Assembly: GCA_016281125.1 (NCBI GenBank)
Contig: JAEEIA010000002.1
Location: 20,389 to 84,388 of the forward strand
Length of the DNA: 64,000 nucleotides
Reading direction: 5' to 3'
Origin: Oscillospiraceae bacterium
Lineage (GTDB): Bacteria > Bacillota > Clostridia > Oscillospirales > Ruminococcaceae
Below are positions 35,141-43,315 of the stretch, piece by piece. Position 1 is the stretch's first letter. Each line of letters starts with the position of its first letter. The notes beneath the pieces are model-generated. The model made no database searches. It was given only the letters and a program-made list of their open reading frames with translations, and was not told the origin of the DNA. The position numbers and the translations under genes were made by a program.

Positions 35141-35599
35141 ATGGAAGCACTGCGCAAAATGCTCCCGCATTTGTTTTCACAGGACTGGTATATCGGCGTA
35201 TGGGCGGTCGTGACAGTCGGCCTGTTATTCCTGACGCGGTATCTGACCAAAGAGGTGCAGACGCTGACCGCGCCGGACAGTGATCTGAAAATGCTCCGGA
35301 CACAGCGGCAGAAGCTGAATGTCTGCTATTCGCTGTTCACGACGTTTATTTCGATCTTCCCGCTGTGGGGCATGTTCGGAACCGTCAAGTCGCTGCTCTC
35401 CCTGGATATGAACGGTGATCTGACGCGTGTGCAGGAAAACTTCTTCACCGCCCTGACATCGACCGCATGGGGTATTCTCTTTGCGATCGGGTTCAAAGTG
35501 GCAAATGCATGGTTTGTCAGCATTATCACCGAGGAGGTGCTGGAAAAATCCGGCCGGATCCTCGACCGCCCGGCGCGTCCGCCCAAGGGGACGGCATGA
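35141..35599 (+). CDS. ExbB/TolQ/MotA-like proton-channel subunit, short form
   Basis: 152 aa, three predicted membrane helices (about 17-35, 55-80, 92-118). The second and third carry the ExbB/TolQ pattern: FPLWGMFGTVKSLL and NFFTALTSTAWGILFAIGFKVAN, including the conserved Thr of helix 3. The cytoplasmic loop between helices 1 and 2 is much shorter than in ExbB, hence the small size. Its stop overlaps the start of an ExbD-like gene. Use of the proton-motive force is inferred from the family; the client is unknown. GAAAGGAC lies before the ATG. Confidence 0.8.
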   Translation: MEALRKMLPHLFSQDWYIGVWAVVTVGLLFLTRYLTKEVQTLTAPDSDLKMLRTQRQKLNVCYSLFTTFISIFPLWGMFGTVKSLLSLDMNGDLTRVQENFFTALTSTAWGILFAIGFKVANAWFVSIITEEVLEKSGRILDRPARPPKGTA

Positions 35600-36174
35600 A
35601 GCGCGGGGCAAAGGAGCTGCTGCTGGATTTTACCCCGCTGCTCGATGTGACCATGATCCTGCTGTTCTTCTTTGTACTGTTCAGCCGGATCGGCGTGGAC
35701 AGTATCCGGCAGGAGGCTGCGCAGAATATGCAGGATGCGAAAGCACTGCATGCAGAAGCCTCGCAGATGATGCAGGATGCGGAGGCCTTGCAGGAAGATG
35801 CTGACGGTCAGCTTGCGATTCTTGCAGAGGCGGATGCCCGTGCAGCAGAAGCGGCAGAGGCAATGATCGCGTTTTCCCGCGGGGAAAATTACCGGCTGCG
35901 GCTCAAAATGGAACCGGACGGCTGGGTGCTGCGGATCTATCAGGGCAAAAAAATCGTCGGCGCACTGGAGGACAGCAAGACCTTCACAGAGGATCTGAAA
36001 GAGTCGCTTGACCGCGCCGGATGGAAAGCCGCAGATACGCTGCTCTGTGAATTTTGCTATGAGGCAGCCGATCCCGGCAGCCGTGTGGCATACAACCGTG
36101 TGGAGAACGCACTGACGGAGATCCGGAAGCAGTATCCGCAAGTGTATATCTCAGAAATTGATCTGTCACAGTGA
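35596..36174 (+). CDS. ExbD/TolR-like subunit with periplasm-side coiled coil
   Basis: 192 aa. The single membrane helix opens with FTPLLDVTMILLFFFVLF; Asp-17 aligns with the proton-carrying Asp of ExbD. A long Ala/Glu/Met-rich coiled coil (residues about 40-105: QDAKALHAEASQMMQDAEAL and on) precedes a C-terminal alpha/beta domain (RLKMEPDGWVLRIYQG...). ExbD normally lacks such a coil. ATGA overlap with the ExbB-like gene indicates coupled translation. Confidence 0.8.
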   Translation: MKRGAKELLLDFTPLLDVTMILLFFFVLFSRIGVDSIRQEAAQNMQDAKALHAEASQMMQDAEALQEDADGQLAILAEADARAAEAAEAMIAFSRGENYRLRLKMEPDGWVLRIYQGKKIVGALEDSKTFTEDLKESLDRAGWKAADTLLCEFCYEAADPGSRVAYNRVENALTEIRKQYPQVYISEIDLSQ

Positions 36175-36187
36175 AAGGATGTTTCAA

Positions 36188-36658
36188 ATGAAAAAATTTC
36201 TTGCAGTTGTTCTGATTCTTGCCGTGATTGCAGCTGCGGTCTGGCTGCTGTTCCATTTCGGCCTGTTCGGGCTCGGCAAGGGCAGCTCCGGCAGCAGCAA
36301 TTCCGGAACGGCGTCCTCTGCGGCCAGCGCGGAATCAGCCGCTGAATCCGCTGCGGAAACGTCTGCACCGCCCGCCCCGGAATCCTCAGAGGAATCTTCC
36401 GAAGCAGAAGAAAGCTCCGAAGCCCCGGCGGAAACCGTCATCGAGGAAAAGACCTATGTTGACGTCACCGTCAGCGGGAACAGCTATCTCTATCAGAACA
36501 GCACGCTGGAGCTGGACGCGCTGCTCGCGGAGCTGGAAAAGCTCGGCGATGACGTGACTGTCCGCATCACCGACGAAAAGGCGTCGCTGAAAGCCTATGA
36601 AGATCTGACCAAGGCGCTCGATGAAAGAAATATCGCCCGCGAGGACGCACAGGAATAA
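36188..36658 (+). CDS. Anchored protein with ExbD periplasmic-type domain
   Basis: 156 aa. A membrane helix (residues 4-26) without an acidic residue is followed by a Ser/Ala/Glu linker to about residue 88 and a compact domain: YVDVTVSGNSYLYQNSTLEL, then LDALLAELEKLGDDVTVRI, then KAYEDLTKALDERNI. The beta-alpha-beta pattern and spacing match the periplasmic domain of ExbD/TolR. It thus looks like the outer half of ExbD on an inert anchor. It starts 13 nt after the ExbD-like gene and ends the operon. Confidence 0.68.
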   Translation: MKKFLAVVLILAVIAAAVWLLFHFGLFGLGKGSSGSSNSGTASSAASAESAAESAAETSAPPAPESSEESSEAEESSEAPAETVIEEKTYVDVTVSGNSYLYQNSTLELDALLAELEKLGDDVTVRITDEKASLKAYEDLTKALDERNIAREDAQE

Positions 36659-36665
36659 ACAAAAA

Positions 36666-36704
36666 ACAGGCAGCCGGAGCATCAAGCCCGGCTGCCTGTT
36701 CATT
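36666..36704 (+). terminator. Terminator of the ExbBD-like operon
   Basis: CAGGCAGCCGG with CCGGCTGCCTG around a 10-nt loop, then TTCATTTT. IreB converges on it from the other side. Confidence 0.85.
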
Positions 36705-36715
36705 TTGCAGCATGC

Positions 36716-36961
36716 TTATTCAGAAAGATAATTGCGCACAAGAACCTGCATCAGCTCGTCACGGTCAATATGCCGGATCAGGCTGCGTGCATTCTTATGT
36801 ACGGTAATATAGGTCGGATCCTCCGAGAGAATGTAACCGACAATCTGATTGATCGGATTATATCCCTTTTCATTCAGCGCATCATAAACCGTGCGCAGGA
36901 TCTGCTGCATCTGCTGTTCGCGTTCCGCACTCAGCGAAAAAGTGATCGTTTTATCAGACAT
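36716..36961 (-). CDS. ireB: IreB/ReoM family regulatory phosphoprotein
   Basis: 81 aa (UPF0297). The signature [29 protein letters not shown] is intact, and a Thr in the N-terminal [10 protein letters not shown] corresponds to the site phosphorylated by the PASTA kinase. In enterococci and Listeria this family controls cephalosporin resistance and MurA turnover. Usually it neighbours alaS and ruvX; here it stands alone with its own promoter. AAAGGAG lies 8 nt before the ATG. Confidence 0.95.
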   Translation of the reverse strand: MSDKTITFSLSAEREQQMQQILRTVYDALNEKGYNPINQIVGYILSEDPTYITVHKNARSLIRHIDRDELMQVLVRNYLSE

Positions 36962-37019
36962 ATTCTTGACTCCTTTCTGCACTGGATTCTGTTCTGAATT
37001 CTTCTCATCACACGCTAAT

Positions 37020-37048
37020 ATTATACCGCAAACAACGGCGAACTGCAA
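37020..37048 (-). promoter_or_regulatory. Promoter of ireB
   Basis: On the minus strand, TTGCAG, 17 nt, TATAAT. Confidence 0.8.
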
Positions 37049-37122
37049 TAGATTTGCAAAAAAATTGGCATCTTGCCTATTATCGGCCTGTATTTTTGGC
37101 AGATATGCACATGCAGTACAAG

Positions 37123-37155
37123 CACCCGCACGGCAGCAGATCTGCACCGTGCGGG
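37123..37155 (-). terminator. Hairpin after the DUF1540 gene
   Basis: CCCGCACGG with CCGTGCGGG around a 13-nt loop. The T-run on the minus strand is poor (TGCTTGT). Confidence 0.55.
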
Positions 37156-37173
37156 CGGATGTTTCCGGAATGC

Positions 37174-37350
37174 TCAGCAGCATTCAGAACGCTTGACAAA
37201 GGACGCACAGTCCACGCATTCCTTGACCGAAGGATTGGCCTCGTGCGTGTCGATGCGAACCTGATCGAGCGTGCAGAAGTCCTCCGTGCAGAGGTTGTGT
37301 GCGCACTGTCCGACCGTGCAGTGGATACTCGGGTTCTTGCAGTTGTTCAT
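37174..37350 (-). CDS. DUF1540 small Cys-rich protein
   Basis: 58 aa, translated directly from the sequence: starts [19 protein letters not shown] and ends [15 protein letters not shown]. Nine Cys with the [14 protein letters not shown] pattern of DUF1540, a small putatively metal-binding domain common in spore-forming Clostridia. GAGAGGAG lies 6 nt before the ATG. Function unknown. It lies divergent from nfeD and 212 nt upstream of ireB on the same strand. Confidence 0.85.
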   Translation of the reverse strand: MNNCKNPSIHCTVGQCAHNLCTEDFCTLDQVRIDTHEANPSVKECVDCASFVKRSECC

Positions 37351-37600
37351 GGAATCTCTCCTCTCTTTCGCGGCATTGCCTGCCGCATATCCTCATGATG
37401 TGCAAAATACAGGCATTTATGCACCGTATGCATCATATCATAAAAACAACGTATATGCGTTTGTTATGATACAAAACCGCAAACAAATCAAACTGTACCG
37501 GATTTGCAAGGAAATCAGAGAATTCAGGAGCATACTGCCGGAATTTTTCACGAAACCGCCTTATTTTCCGCCCCGCGCTGAATTTGTCCTTTTTTGCGTC

Positions 37601-37629
37601 TTGCAAAATCGGCGGGAATATGTTAGAAT
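37601..37629 (+). promoter_or_regulatory. Promoter of nfeD-SPFH
   Basis: TTGCAA, 17 nt, TAGAAT at 37624-37629. The rest of the 328-nt gap from 37351 holds no gene that I can support. Confidence 0.75.
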
Positions 37630-37678
37630 GGATGCAAAGAGCGTTCGGCAAGGCTGACGCGGAAAGGAGGATTTCGGT

Positions 37679-38143
37679 ATGAGGTATCTCATTTTCTGGG
37701 GTGTGATCTTTGTTCTGACGCTGATCGCAGAGATCGCGTCCATGCAGCTCATCAGCATCTGGTTTACGGTCGGCGCAATCGGCGCCTTCATTGCCGCGAT
37801 GAACGGCGTCGGATTCCCCGGACAGCTCGGCATCTTCGTCGCAATCTCCGTTGTGCTGCTGCTCGTGACAAGGCCGCTGCTCGCAAAGCTGCGCGTCCGG
37901 CAGGAGCCGCGTACAAATGCTGACAAGAATGTCGGAGAAACAGCGGTCATCATCGAGGAAGTCAATTCTGCGCTCGGCACCGGCAGAGCCAGAACCGGCG
38001 GCGTGGACTGGATTGCGGTTTCCGAAACCGGAGAGATCCTTCCCGCGGAAACCATTGTTGTGATTACGCGCGTGGAAGGCGCAAAGCTCTACGTGCGGAA
38101 GGCCGAAGCAAAAGACCGGCACATGCAGCAGAATGACAGTTGA
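37679..38143 (+). CDS. NfeD-like membrane protein
   Basis: 154 aa. Two or three membrane helices in the first 75 residues are followed by an OB-fold domain (VGETAVIIEEVNSALGTGRARTGG, then IVVITRVEGAKLYV). Such short NfeD proteins pair with SPFH proteins to organise membrane microdomains. GGAAAGGAGG precedes the ATG. The SPFH gene follows 40 nt later. Confidence 0.93.
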   Translation: MRYLIFWGVIFVLTLIAEIASMQLISIWFTVGAIGAFIAAMNGVGFPGQLGIFVAISVVLLLVTRPLLAKLRVRQEPRTNADKNVGETAVIIEEVNSALGTGRARTGGVDWIAVSETGEILPAETIVVITRVEGAKLYVRKAEAKDRHMQQNDS

Positions 38144-38183
38144 TTCAGACCGGAAGCGTGATTAAGAAACGGAGGATTTTACC

Positions 38184-39149
38184 ATGTTTGCAGCAATGAT
38201 GCTTTTAAGCAACGGTCCGCTGATCGTTGCACTCGTTCTGATCGTGATCTTTCTGATCGTGATCATCGCCAATATCAAGATTGTTCCGCAGGCGAACGTC
38301 TACGTCGTGGAGCGTCTCGGTACCTTCTATGCCGAGTGGCACACCGGCCCGCACTTCCTGGTGCCGTTCATTGACCGCGTGGCGAAGGTCGTCACCGTCA
38401 AGGAGCAGGTCGTGGATTTCAAGCCGCAGCCGGTTATCACAAAGGATAATGTTACCATGCAGATTGACACGGTCGTGTTCTTTGCCGTCACCGACGCAAA
38501 GCAGTACACCTACGGCGTTGAGCGCCCGATGGCCGCAATCGAGAACCTGTCCGCAACGACGCTCCGTAACATCATCGGTGAGATGGAGCTCGATGCAACG
38601 CTGACCTCCCGTGACGTCATCAACTCGAAGATCACCGCGATCCTCGACCAGGCGACCGACCGCTGGGGCATCAAGGTCAACCGCGTGGAGCTGAAAAACA
38701 TTCTGCCGCCGCGTGAGATTCAGGACGCCATGGAAAAGCAGATGAAGGCGGAGCGTGAGCGCCGTGAAAAGATCCTCCAGGCAGAGGGTGAAAAGAAGTC
38801 TGCAATTCTTGTGGCAGAAGGTGAAAAGGAATCCAAGATCCTGCGTGCGCAGGCGGATAAGGAATCCCAGATCCTCGCAGCAGAGGCACAGCAGCAGGCC
38901 ATGCTGCTCCGTGCAGAGGCAATCCGCAAGCAGAAGATGCTGGAGGCACAGGGCGAAGCGGAGGCACTCCACATGCTGAACGAGGCTGCGCCGAACGACA
39001 AGGTCATCCAGCTGAGATCGCTGGAGGCGTTCGCCAGAGCCGCAGACGGCAAGGCGACCAAGATCATCATCCCGAGCGAGATTCAGGGTCTTGCAAGCCT
39101 GACCGCAGCTTTGAAGGGCATTGCGTCCAACGACACCCCGGAGCAGTAA
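38184..39149 (+). CDS. SPFH/stomatin-like membrane protein (paraslipin, QmcA type)
   Basis: 321 aa. One N-terminal helix, then the SPFH domain (VVERLGTFYAEWHTGPHFLVP, RVELKNILPPREIQDAMEKQ) and a long Ala/Glu/Lys coiled coil (residues about 190-265) that drives oligomer formation. ATKIIIPSEIQGLASL near the C-terminus is typical. Membrane scaffold role inferred from the family. Operon with nfeD. Confidence 0.95.
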   Translation: MFAAMMLLSNGPLIVALVLIVIFLIVIIANIKIVPQANVYVVERLGTFYAEWHTGPHFLVPFIDRVAKVVTVKEQVVDFKPQPVITKDNVTMQIDTVVFFAVTDAKQYTYGVERPMAAIENLSATTLRNIIGEMELDATLTSRDVINSKITAILDQATDRWGIKVNRVELKNILPPREIQDAMEKQMKAERERREKILQAEGEKKSAILVAEGEKESKILRAQADKESQILAAEAQQQAMLLRAEAIRKQKMLEAQGEAEALHMLNEAAPNDKVIQLRSLEAFARAADGKATKIIIPSEIQGLASLTAALKGIASNDTPEQ

Positions 39150-39172
39150 GACAGAACAAAAGAATGATATGA

Positions 39173-39206
39173 AATCGGGCACAGCTTCGCGCTGTGCCCG
39201 ATTCAG
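39173..39206 (+). terminator. Terminator of nfeD-SPFH
   Basis: A 13-bp perfect stem AATCGGGCACAGC with GCTGTGCCCGATT around TTCGC, then CAGTTT. Confidence 0.85.
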
Positions 39207-39216
39207 TTTGCCTTGA

Positions 39217-39237
39217 AAGCGGTATTTCCGATGGATG
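39217..39237 (-). repeat. Fragment of repeat family A
   Basis: GCGGTATTTCCGATGGATGA, the inverted end module of the family seen at 7264 and 60339. Confidence 0.6.
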
Positions 39238-39290
39238 AAAGCGGAAGTTTACTGTACGGGAATCCCTCAATTCAGTCCGCTGGGCACGCC

Positions 39291-40247
39291 TCACTCCATA
39301 AACCGGATAATGTCATTGCGCATCAGATTGCGCAGAAAGACCATGCGCGCCTCATCGCGGCGCTCCGGCTTGATCATGTAGTACATGTAATGCTCCAGCA
39401 GATTGAACGGATCAAAGGTGCGCCCCTCAATCTTGAACTGCTGAAAGCCCATCGGCACATACTTTTCCCAGATTTCCTCAGGCGTGATGTGATTTTTCAG
39501 GCCGGTGATGTCAAACAGCGTCCGCTGCTCGCATCTGCACGCAAAGACCGGTGCGCTCTCAGGATGCTCCTGCTCAAATTTTTCCGGATTATAGGGCACA
39601 TTCGGGTACTTGCGGAAATGGTTTGCAACCGCAATCTGCTCATGTCCGATCGTCTGATAATGCAGTGAGCGGTTCGGACATTCCGGATTGCAGCAGGGAT
39701 TGACCAGAATCTCGCATTTTTCCTTGTCCGGAATCTGCTCCAGAATCTCAAATTCATGGTTCAGATCGTAATCCAGCACGACAATGTGATAATCCTTTGC
39801 GATTTCCGCATAGAGCTGATCCGCATCGGTAATGCGCTTGCAGGTCGAGCTCGTCAGTTTATAGTTCGGGTAATTCGTGCGGATATAGTCCTCCAGCAGC
39901 GGCGAAAAGACAATGCATTCATTCAGGCCGTTGTCCGCAAGATGCATAACCATATTGCAGAACGGATCGGCCAGATGCTTTTTTTCCAGTACGGGATTCG
40001 TAAACGTAAACCGCAGCGGGATGCCCTTTGCCTGATACGCCTTGACCACCGCGCGGACAAAATCCTTGTCACAGACGCCGCTTTGCAGTCTGCCGCCGTT
40101 CCAGACAGACGGCGGAAACACGCCGTAAACAGAGGCAATCTCAACGCCCTCGCGGAAAAATTCCGGGCTGTTTTCCAGCATCGTAATGAACATCAGATTG
40201 AACTTGCCGAGTCTTGCAAAATCCGGCAGATGAAACCGTACTCTCAT
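39291..40247 (-). CDS. Unknown TIM-barrel-like Cys-rich protein (U32-peptidase-like)
   Basis: 318 aa, soluble. The alternating strand/helix pattern (FTFTNPVLEKKHLAD, CIVFSPLLEDYIRTNYP, YKLTSSTCKRI, HIVVLDYDLNHEFEIL) suggests a TIM barrel reminiscent of the U32/YhbU group. A Cys cluster follows: LVNPCCNPECPNRS and FACRCEQ, which could bind a metal or iron-sulfur cluster. I do not recognise a named family. The ATG giving MRVRFHLPDF has AGGAGG 6 nt upstream. Monocistronic. Confidence 0.68.
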   Translation of the reverse strand: MRVRFHLPDFARLGKFNLMFITMLENSPEFFREGVEIASVYGVFPPSVWNGGRLQSGVCDKDFVRAVVKAYQAKGIPLRFTFTNPVLEKKHLADPFCNMVMHLADNGLNECIVFSPLLEDYIRTNYPNYKLTSSTCKRITDADQLYAEIAKDYHIVVLDYDLNHEFEILEQIPDKEKCEILVNPCCNPECPNRSLHYQTIGHEQIAVANHFRKYPNVPYNPEKFEQEHPESAPVFACRCEQRTLFDITGLKNHITPEEIWEKYVPMGFQQFKIEGRTFDPFNLLEHYMYYMIKPERRDEARMVFLRNLMRNDIIRFME

Positions 40248-40341
40248 GGTGATTCCTCCTAAAGCTGCTGATTCAGAAAATTGCCTCGTGTCGCTTTTGC
40301 ATGTTTCTTTGAATTCCGGTACGGCAATTCTCTTTTTTATC

Positions 40342-40370
40342 AGTATAGCATATTTCCGTGATTTTTGCAA
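40342..40370 (-). promoter_or_regulatory. Promoter of the gene at 40247
   Basis: On the minus strand, TTGCAA, 17 nt, TATACT. Confidence 0.75.
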
Positions 40371-40403
40371 TAGGATTGCGGCTTGTACCTCTGATACCGA
40401 CGA

Positions 40404-40438
40404 CCGGGGGCGCTGACTGTTTCCGTCAGCGCCCCCGG
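40404..40438 (-). terminator. Strong hairpin after the P-type ATPase gene
   Basis: A 14-bp perfect GC-rich stem (CCGGGGGCGCTGAC and complement) with a 7-nt loop, 12 nt after the ATPase stop. No T-run follows. Confidence 0.6.
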
Positions 40439-40449
40439 CGTGTTACAAA

Positions 40450-43212
40450 TTAACGGCGGCGGGTACTGCCCGCTGCGCGGAGGGCATTGAGAACGGCAAG
40501 CAGCGTGACGCCGACGTCACCGAAGACCGCCCACCACATGCCCGCGATGCCGAATGCGCCGAGAATCAGCAGCAGAATCTTGACACCGAGCGCGAACACG
40601 ATATTCTGCATGACAATGCGCTTTGTCCGCCGTGCCGCTGCAATCGCATCCGTCAGACGCGCAGGCTCATCGGTCATCAGCACGACATCTGCCGCCTCAA
40701 TCGCGGCATCCGCGCCGAGCGCGCCCATTGCAATGCCGACGTCCGCTCTTGCAAGCACCGGCGCATCATTGATGCCGTCACCGACAAACGCGAGCTTCTC
40801 ACCGGTTGGAACCAGTTCCAGCTGTTCCTCCATCCGGCTGACCTTTTCCTCCGGCAGCAGCTGTGCATGGCAGCCGTCCAGCTTCAGCTCCTTCGCAACC
40901 GATTCTGCAATGGAACGGTCATCGCCGGTCAGCATCACCATGTTCGTGATTCCTGCCTGCCGCAGCTTTGCGAGTGTTTCCGCAGCATCCGGCTTGATCT
41001 CGTCCGCAATCAGAATGCAGCCGATATATGCGCCGTCCGCCGCAACATAAACCTTCGTCCCTGCGCTGCTGTTTTCCGCAAATGAGATGCCGTTTTCCCG
41101 CATCAGTCCGGCGCTGCCGGTCAGGACGGTTCTACCGCCGATTTCTGCGCGGATACCCCGTCCGGATATTTCCTCGCATGCGGTGATCTCAGAAAGATTC
41201 AGCGTGCCGTCAAATGCCTCCAGCACGGATTTTGCAATCGGGTGATTGGAATGCTGCTCGCAGGCTGCCGCCAGACGCAGAAGCTCCGCTTCGGTATGGC
41301 CCTCAGCGGGATACAGCGCGAAAACGCGGAACACACCCTTTGTCAGCGTACCCGTTTTATCAAAGACAAGCTGCGTGACCTTGCTCAGCGCCTCCAGATC
41401 GCTGCTGCCCTTGACCAGCACGCCGCATCTTGAGGCAGCGCCGATTCCGCTGAAAAAGGTCAGCGGAATGGAGAGCACCAGCGCACACGGGCAGGAGATA
41501 ATCAGAAAGACAAACGCCCTGCGGATCCACTCAGCCCAGGCCGCACCCGTCACGAGCGGCGGAATCACCGCCAGCAGCAGCGCAAGCCCGACAACGACCG
41601 GCGTATAATACCGCGCAAAGGTCGTAATGAAATTCTCCGTCGGTGCTTTGCGCGCAGACGCGTTTTCAACCATGTCAATGATTTTGCTCGCGGTCGATTC
41701 GCGCATCGGCTTCGTCACCGTGACGGTCAGCGTACCGCTCTGGTTGATGCAGCCGGAGAGCGCCGCATCACCGGGCTTCACGCGCCGCGGCACGGATTCG
41801 CCGGTCAGCGCAACCGTATCCAGCATGGATTCGCCGTCCGTGACAGTGCCGTCCAGCGGAATCCGCTCGCCCGCTTTGACGAGAATCTGCTCCCCGACGC
41901 GCACCTGCTCCGCAGCCGTGTCCATAACTGCGCCGTTCCGCAGCACATGCGCGGTATCCGGCCGGATATCCAGCAGCGCGGCAATGGAGCGGCGGGAGCG
42001 TCTGACGGCAAGCGACTGGAAATATTCACCGATCTGATAAAGCAGCATGACTGCGGCAGCCTCCGGGTATTCGCCGAGGAAAAATGCGCCGACCGTCGAA
42101 ATGCTCATCAGGAAATGCTCGTCGAAAATCTGTCCCCTTGTGATATTGCGGAGCGCTTTCAGCACAACGTCATAACCCGCGATGATGTATGCCGCAATCA
42201 TCATGCAGAGCACCGCCGCCGACGGCAGATGCAGCAGATGCTCCGCGGCCAGTCCTGCAAGGAAAACCGCTGCACCGGCCAGAATCCGGATGCGCATGAA
42301 GCGCTCGGCGCGGCCTTCGTCCGGTGCGGATGCACGGGTCTGCGCGGCCTGCACAATGACCTCGACGTCCGGCTCATGCTTGTGTACAATGTCCGTGACC
42401 GCCGCAAGAACGGCCTCACGGTCATTGCCGGAGATATGCAGCGTCAGCGTCTGCTGCATGAGATTGACCGCAGCCGCCTCGACCTCTGCAAGCGCCGCAG
42501 CATCATGCTCGATCTTCGCGGCACAGTGCGGGCAGTCCAGACCTTTCAGCGTCAGCACGACTGCGTCTGCATCGGGTTCCGCATGCGCCTGCACAATGAC
42601 CTCGACGTCCGGCTCGTGCTTGTGAACAATATCCGTGACCGCCGCAAGAACGGCCGTGCTGTCATTGCCGGAGATATGCAGCGTCAGCGTCTGCTGCATG
42701 AGATTGACCGCAGCCGCCTCGACCTCTGCAAGCGCCGCTGCGTCATGCTCGATCTTCGCGGCACAGTGCGGGCAGTCCAGACCTTTCAGCGTCAGAATGA
42801 CCGCATTTTCATTTGCATGATGATGCGCGTGTTCATGTTCACAGCAGTGTCCGTGCTCATGTTCATGCTCGTGCTCACAGCAATGACCGTGCTCATGTTC
42901 GTGCTCATGCCCGCAGCAGTGACCGTGCTCATGCTCGTGTCCATGCTCGCAGCAATGATCATGTTCATGTTCGTGTTCATGCGCATGCTGTTCACAGGGG
43001 ATGACCTCAATCTCAGGCTCATGCTTGTGTACGATATGCGTGATCGTATCGTGCAGCTCCGCATGTGCGGGATGCGCGGTGTGTACGGTCAGTGTCTGCG
43101 CAGCGAGATCCACCGCAGCAGCGGTGACATGCGTGAGCTGCCGGACCTCCTGCTCGATCTTTTCCGAGCAGTGCGGGCAATCCAGACCCTTGAGCGTATA
43201 GACCAGTTCCAT
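40450..43212 (-). CDS. P1B-type Zn/Cd/Co-exporting ATPase with three HMA domains and a His/Cys-rich repeat
   Basis: 920 aa. N-terminal HMA domain 1 has GLDCPHCSEKIEQ. A His/Glu/Cys block follows (about residues 85-135, repeated HGHCCEHEHEHE-like units). HMA 2 and HMA 3 each have GLDCPHCAAKIEHD and are nearly identical. The ATPase core then has TGES, the membrane motif SCPCALVL, phosphorylation site DKTGT, a HP locus as SNHPIAKS and GDGINDAP. SCPCALVLS together with an ArsR repressor points to zinc or cadmium rather than copper. ATG at 43212 with GGAGG upstream. Cotranscribed with arsR. Confidence 0.95.
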   Translation of the reverse strand: MELVYTLKGLDCPHCSEKIEQEVRQLTHVTAAAVDLAAQTLTVHTAHPAHAELHDTITHIVHKHEPEIEVIPCEQHAHEHEHEHDHCCEHGHEHEHGHCCGHEHEHEHGHCCEHEHEHEHGHCCEHEHAHHHANENAVILTLKGLDCPHCAAKIEHDAAALAEVEAAAVNLMQQTLTLHISGNDSTAVLAAVTDIVHKHEPDVEVIVQAHAEPDADAVVLTLKGLDCPHCAAKIEHDAAALAEVEAAAVNLMQQTLTLHISGNDREAVLAAVTDIVHKHEPDVEVIVQAAQTRASAPDEGRAERFMRIRILAGAAVFLAGLAAEHLLHLPSAAVLCMMIAAYIIAGYDVVLKALRNITRGQIFDEHFLMSISTVGAFFLGEYPEAAAVMLLYQIGEYFQSLAVRRSRRSIAALLDIRPDTAHVLRNGAVMDTAAEQVRVGEQILVKAGERIPLDGTVTDGESMLDTVALTGESVPRRVKPGDAALSGCINQSGTLTVTVTKPMRESTASKIIDMVENASARKAPTENFITTFARYYTPVVVGLALLLAVIPPLVTGAAWAEWIRRAFVFLIISCPCALVLSIPLTFFSGIGAASRCGVLVKGSSDLEALSKVTQLVFDKTGTLTKGVFRVFALYPAEGHTEAELLRLAAACEQHSNHPIAKSVLEAFDGTLNLSEITACEEISGRGIRAEIGGRTVLTGSAGLMRENGISFAENSSAGTKVYVAADGAYIGCILIADEIKPDAAETLAKLRQAGITNMVMLTGDDRSIAESVAKELKLDGCHAQLLPEEKVSRMEEQLELVPTGEKLAFVGDGINDAPVLARADVGIAMGALGADAAIEAADVVLMTDEPARLTDAIAAARRTKRIVMQNIVFALGVKILLLILGAFGIAGMWWAVFGDVGVTLLAVLNALRAAGSTRRR
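42347..42795 (-). repeat. Tandem duplication of an HMA-domain coding unit
   Basis: Two segments, 42347-42555 and 42587-42795, are almost identical with a period of exactly 240 bp (80 codons). Differences cluster near 42388-42420 and 42628-42660. Confidence 0.9.
42821..42992 (-). repeat. Imperfect His-codon repeats in the metal ATPase gene
   Basis: Alternating CAT/GAG/CAC/TGC codons encode repeated HEHEHGHCCEH units. Confidence 0.8.
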
Positions 43213-43253
43213 AGCATCCTCCGATTCTGAAAATGATTCTGAATTTCGAATTT

Positions 43254-43283
43254 GCATCAGTTGAGCAAATATTCAACTGATGC
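43254..43283. promoter_or_regulatory. ArsR-type operator between arsR and the metal ATPase gene
   Basis: A perfect 11-bp inverted repeat, GCATCAGTTGA and TCAACTGATGC around 8 nt. Its core TTGAGCAAATATTCAA matches the operator at 43690. Confidence 0.85.
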
Positions 43284-43315
43284 GCCGGAAGAAAAGCGGG
43301 GCGCACCCCGCAGCT

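Noticed and set aside
35141..36658. Zorya-type defence system
   Set aside because: Zorya also starts with a MotA/MotB-like channel pair, but no ZorC, ZorD or ZorE helicase or nuclease follows; the operon ends with a small anchored protein and a terminator.
37184..37405. 73-codon minus-strand frame overlapping the DUF1540 gene
   Set aside because: It is the wrong phase of the same strand; the 58-residue Cys-rich frame has the Shine-Dalgarno and the family pattern.
40404..40438. Riboswitch or attenuator for the metal exporter
   Set aside because: It lies after the stop codon of the exporter gene, so it can only act as a 3' hairpin.
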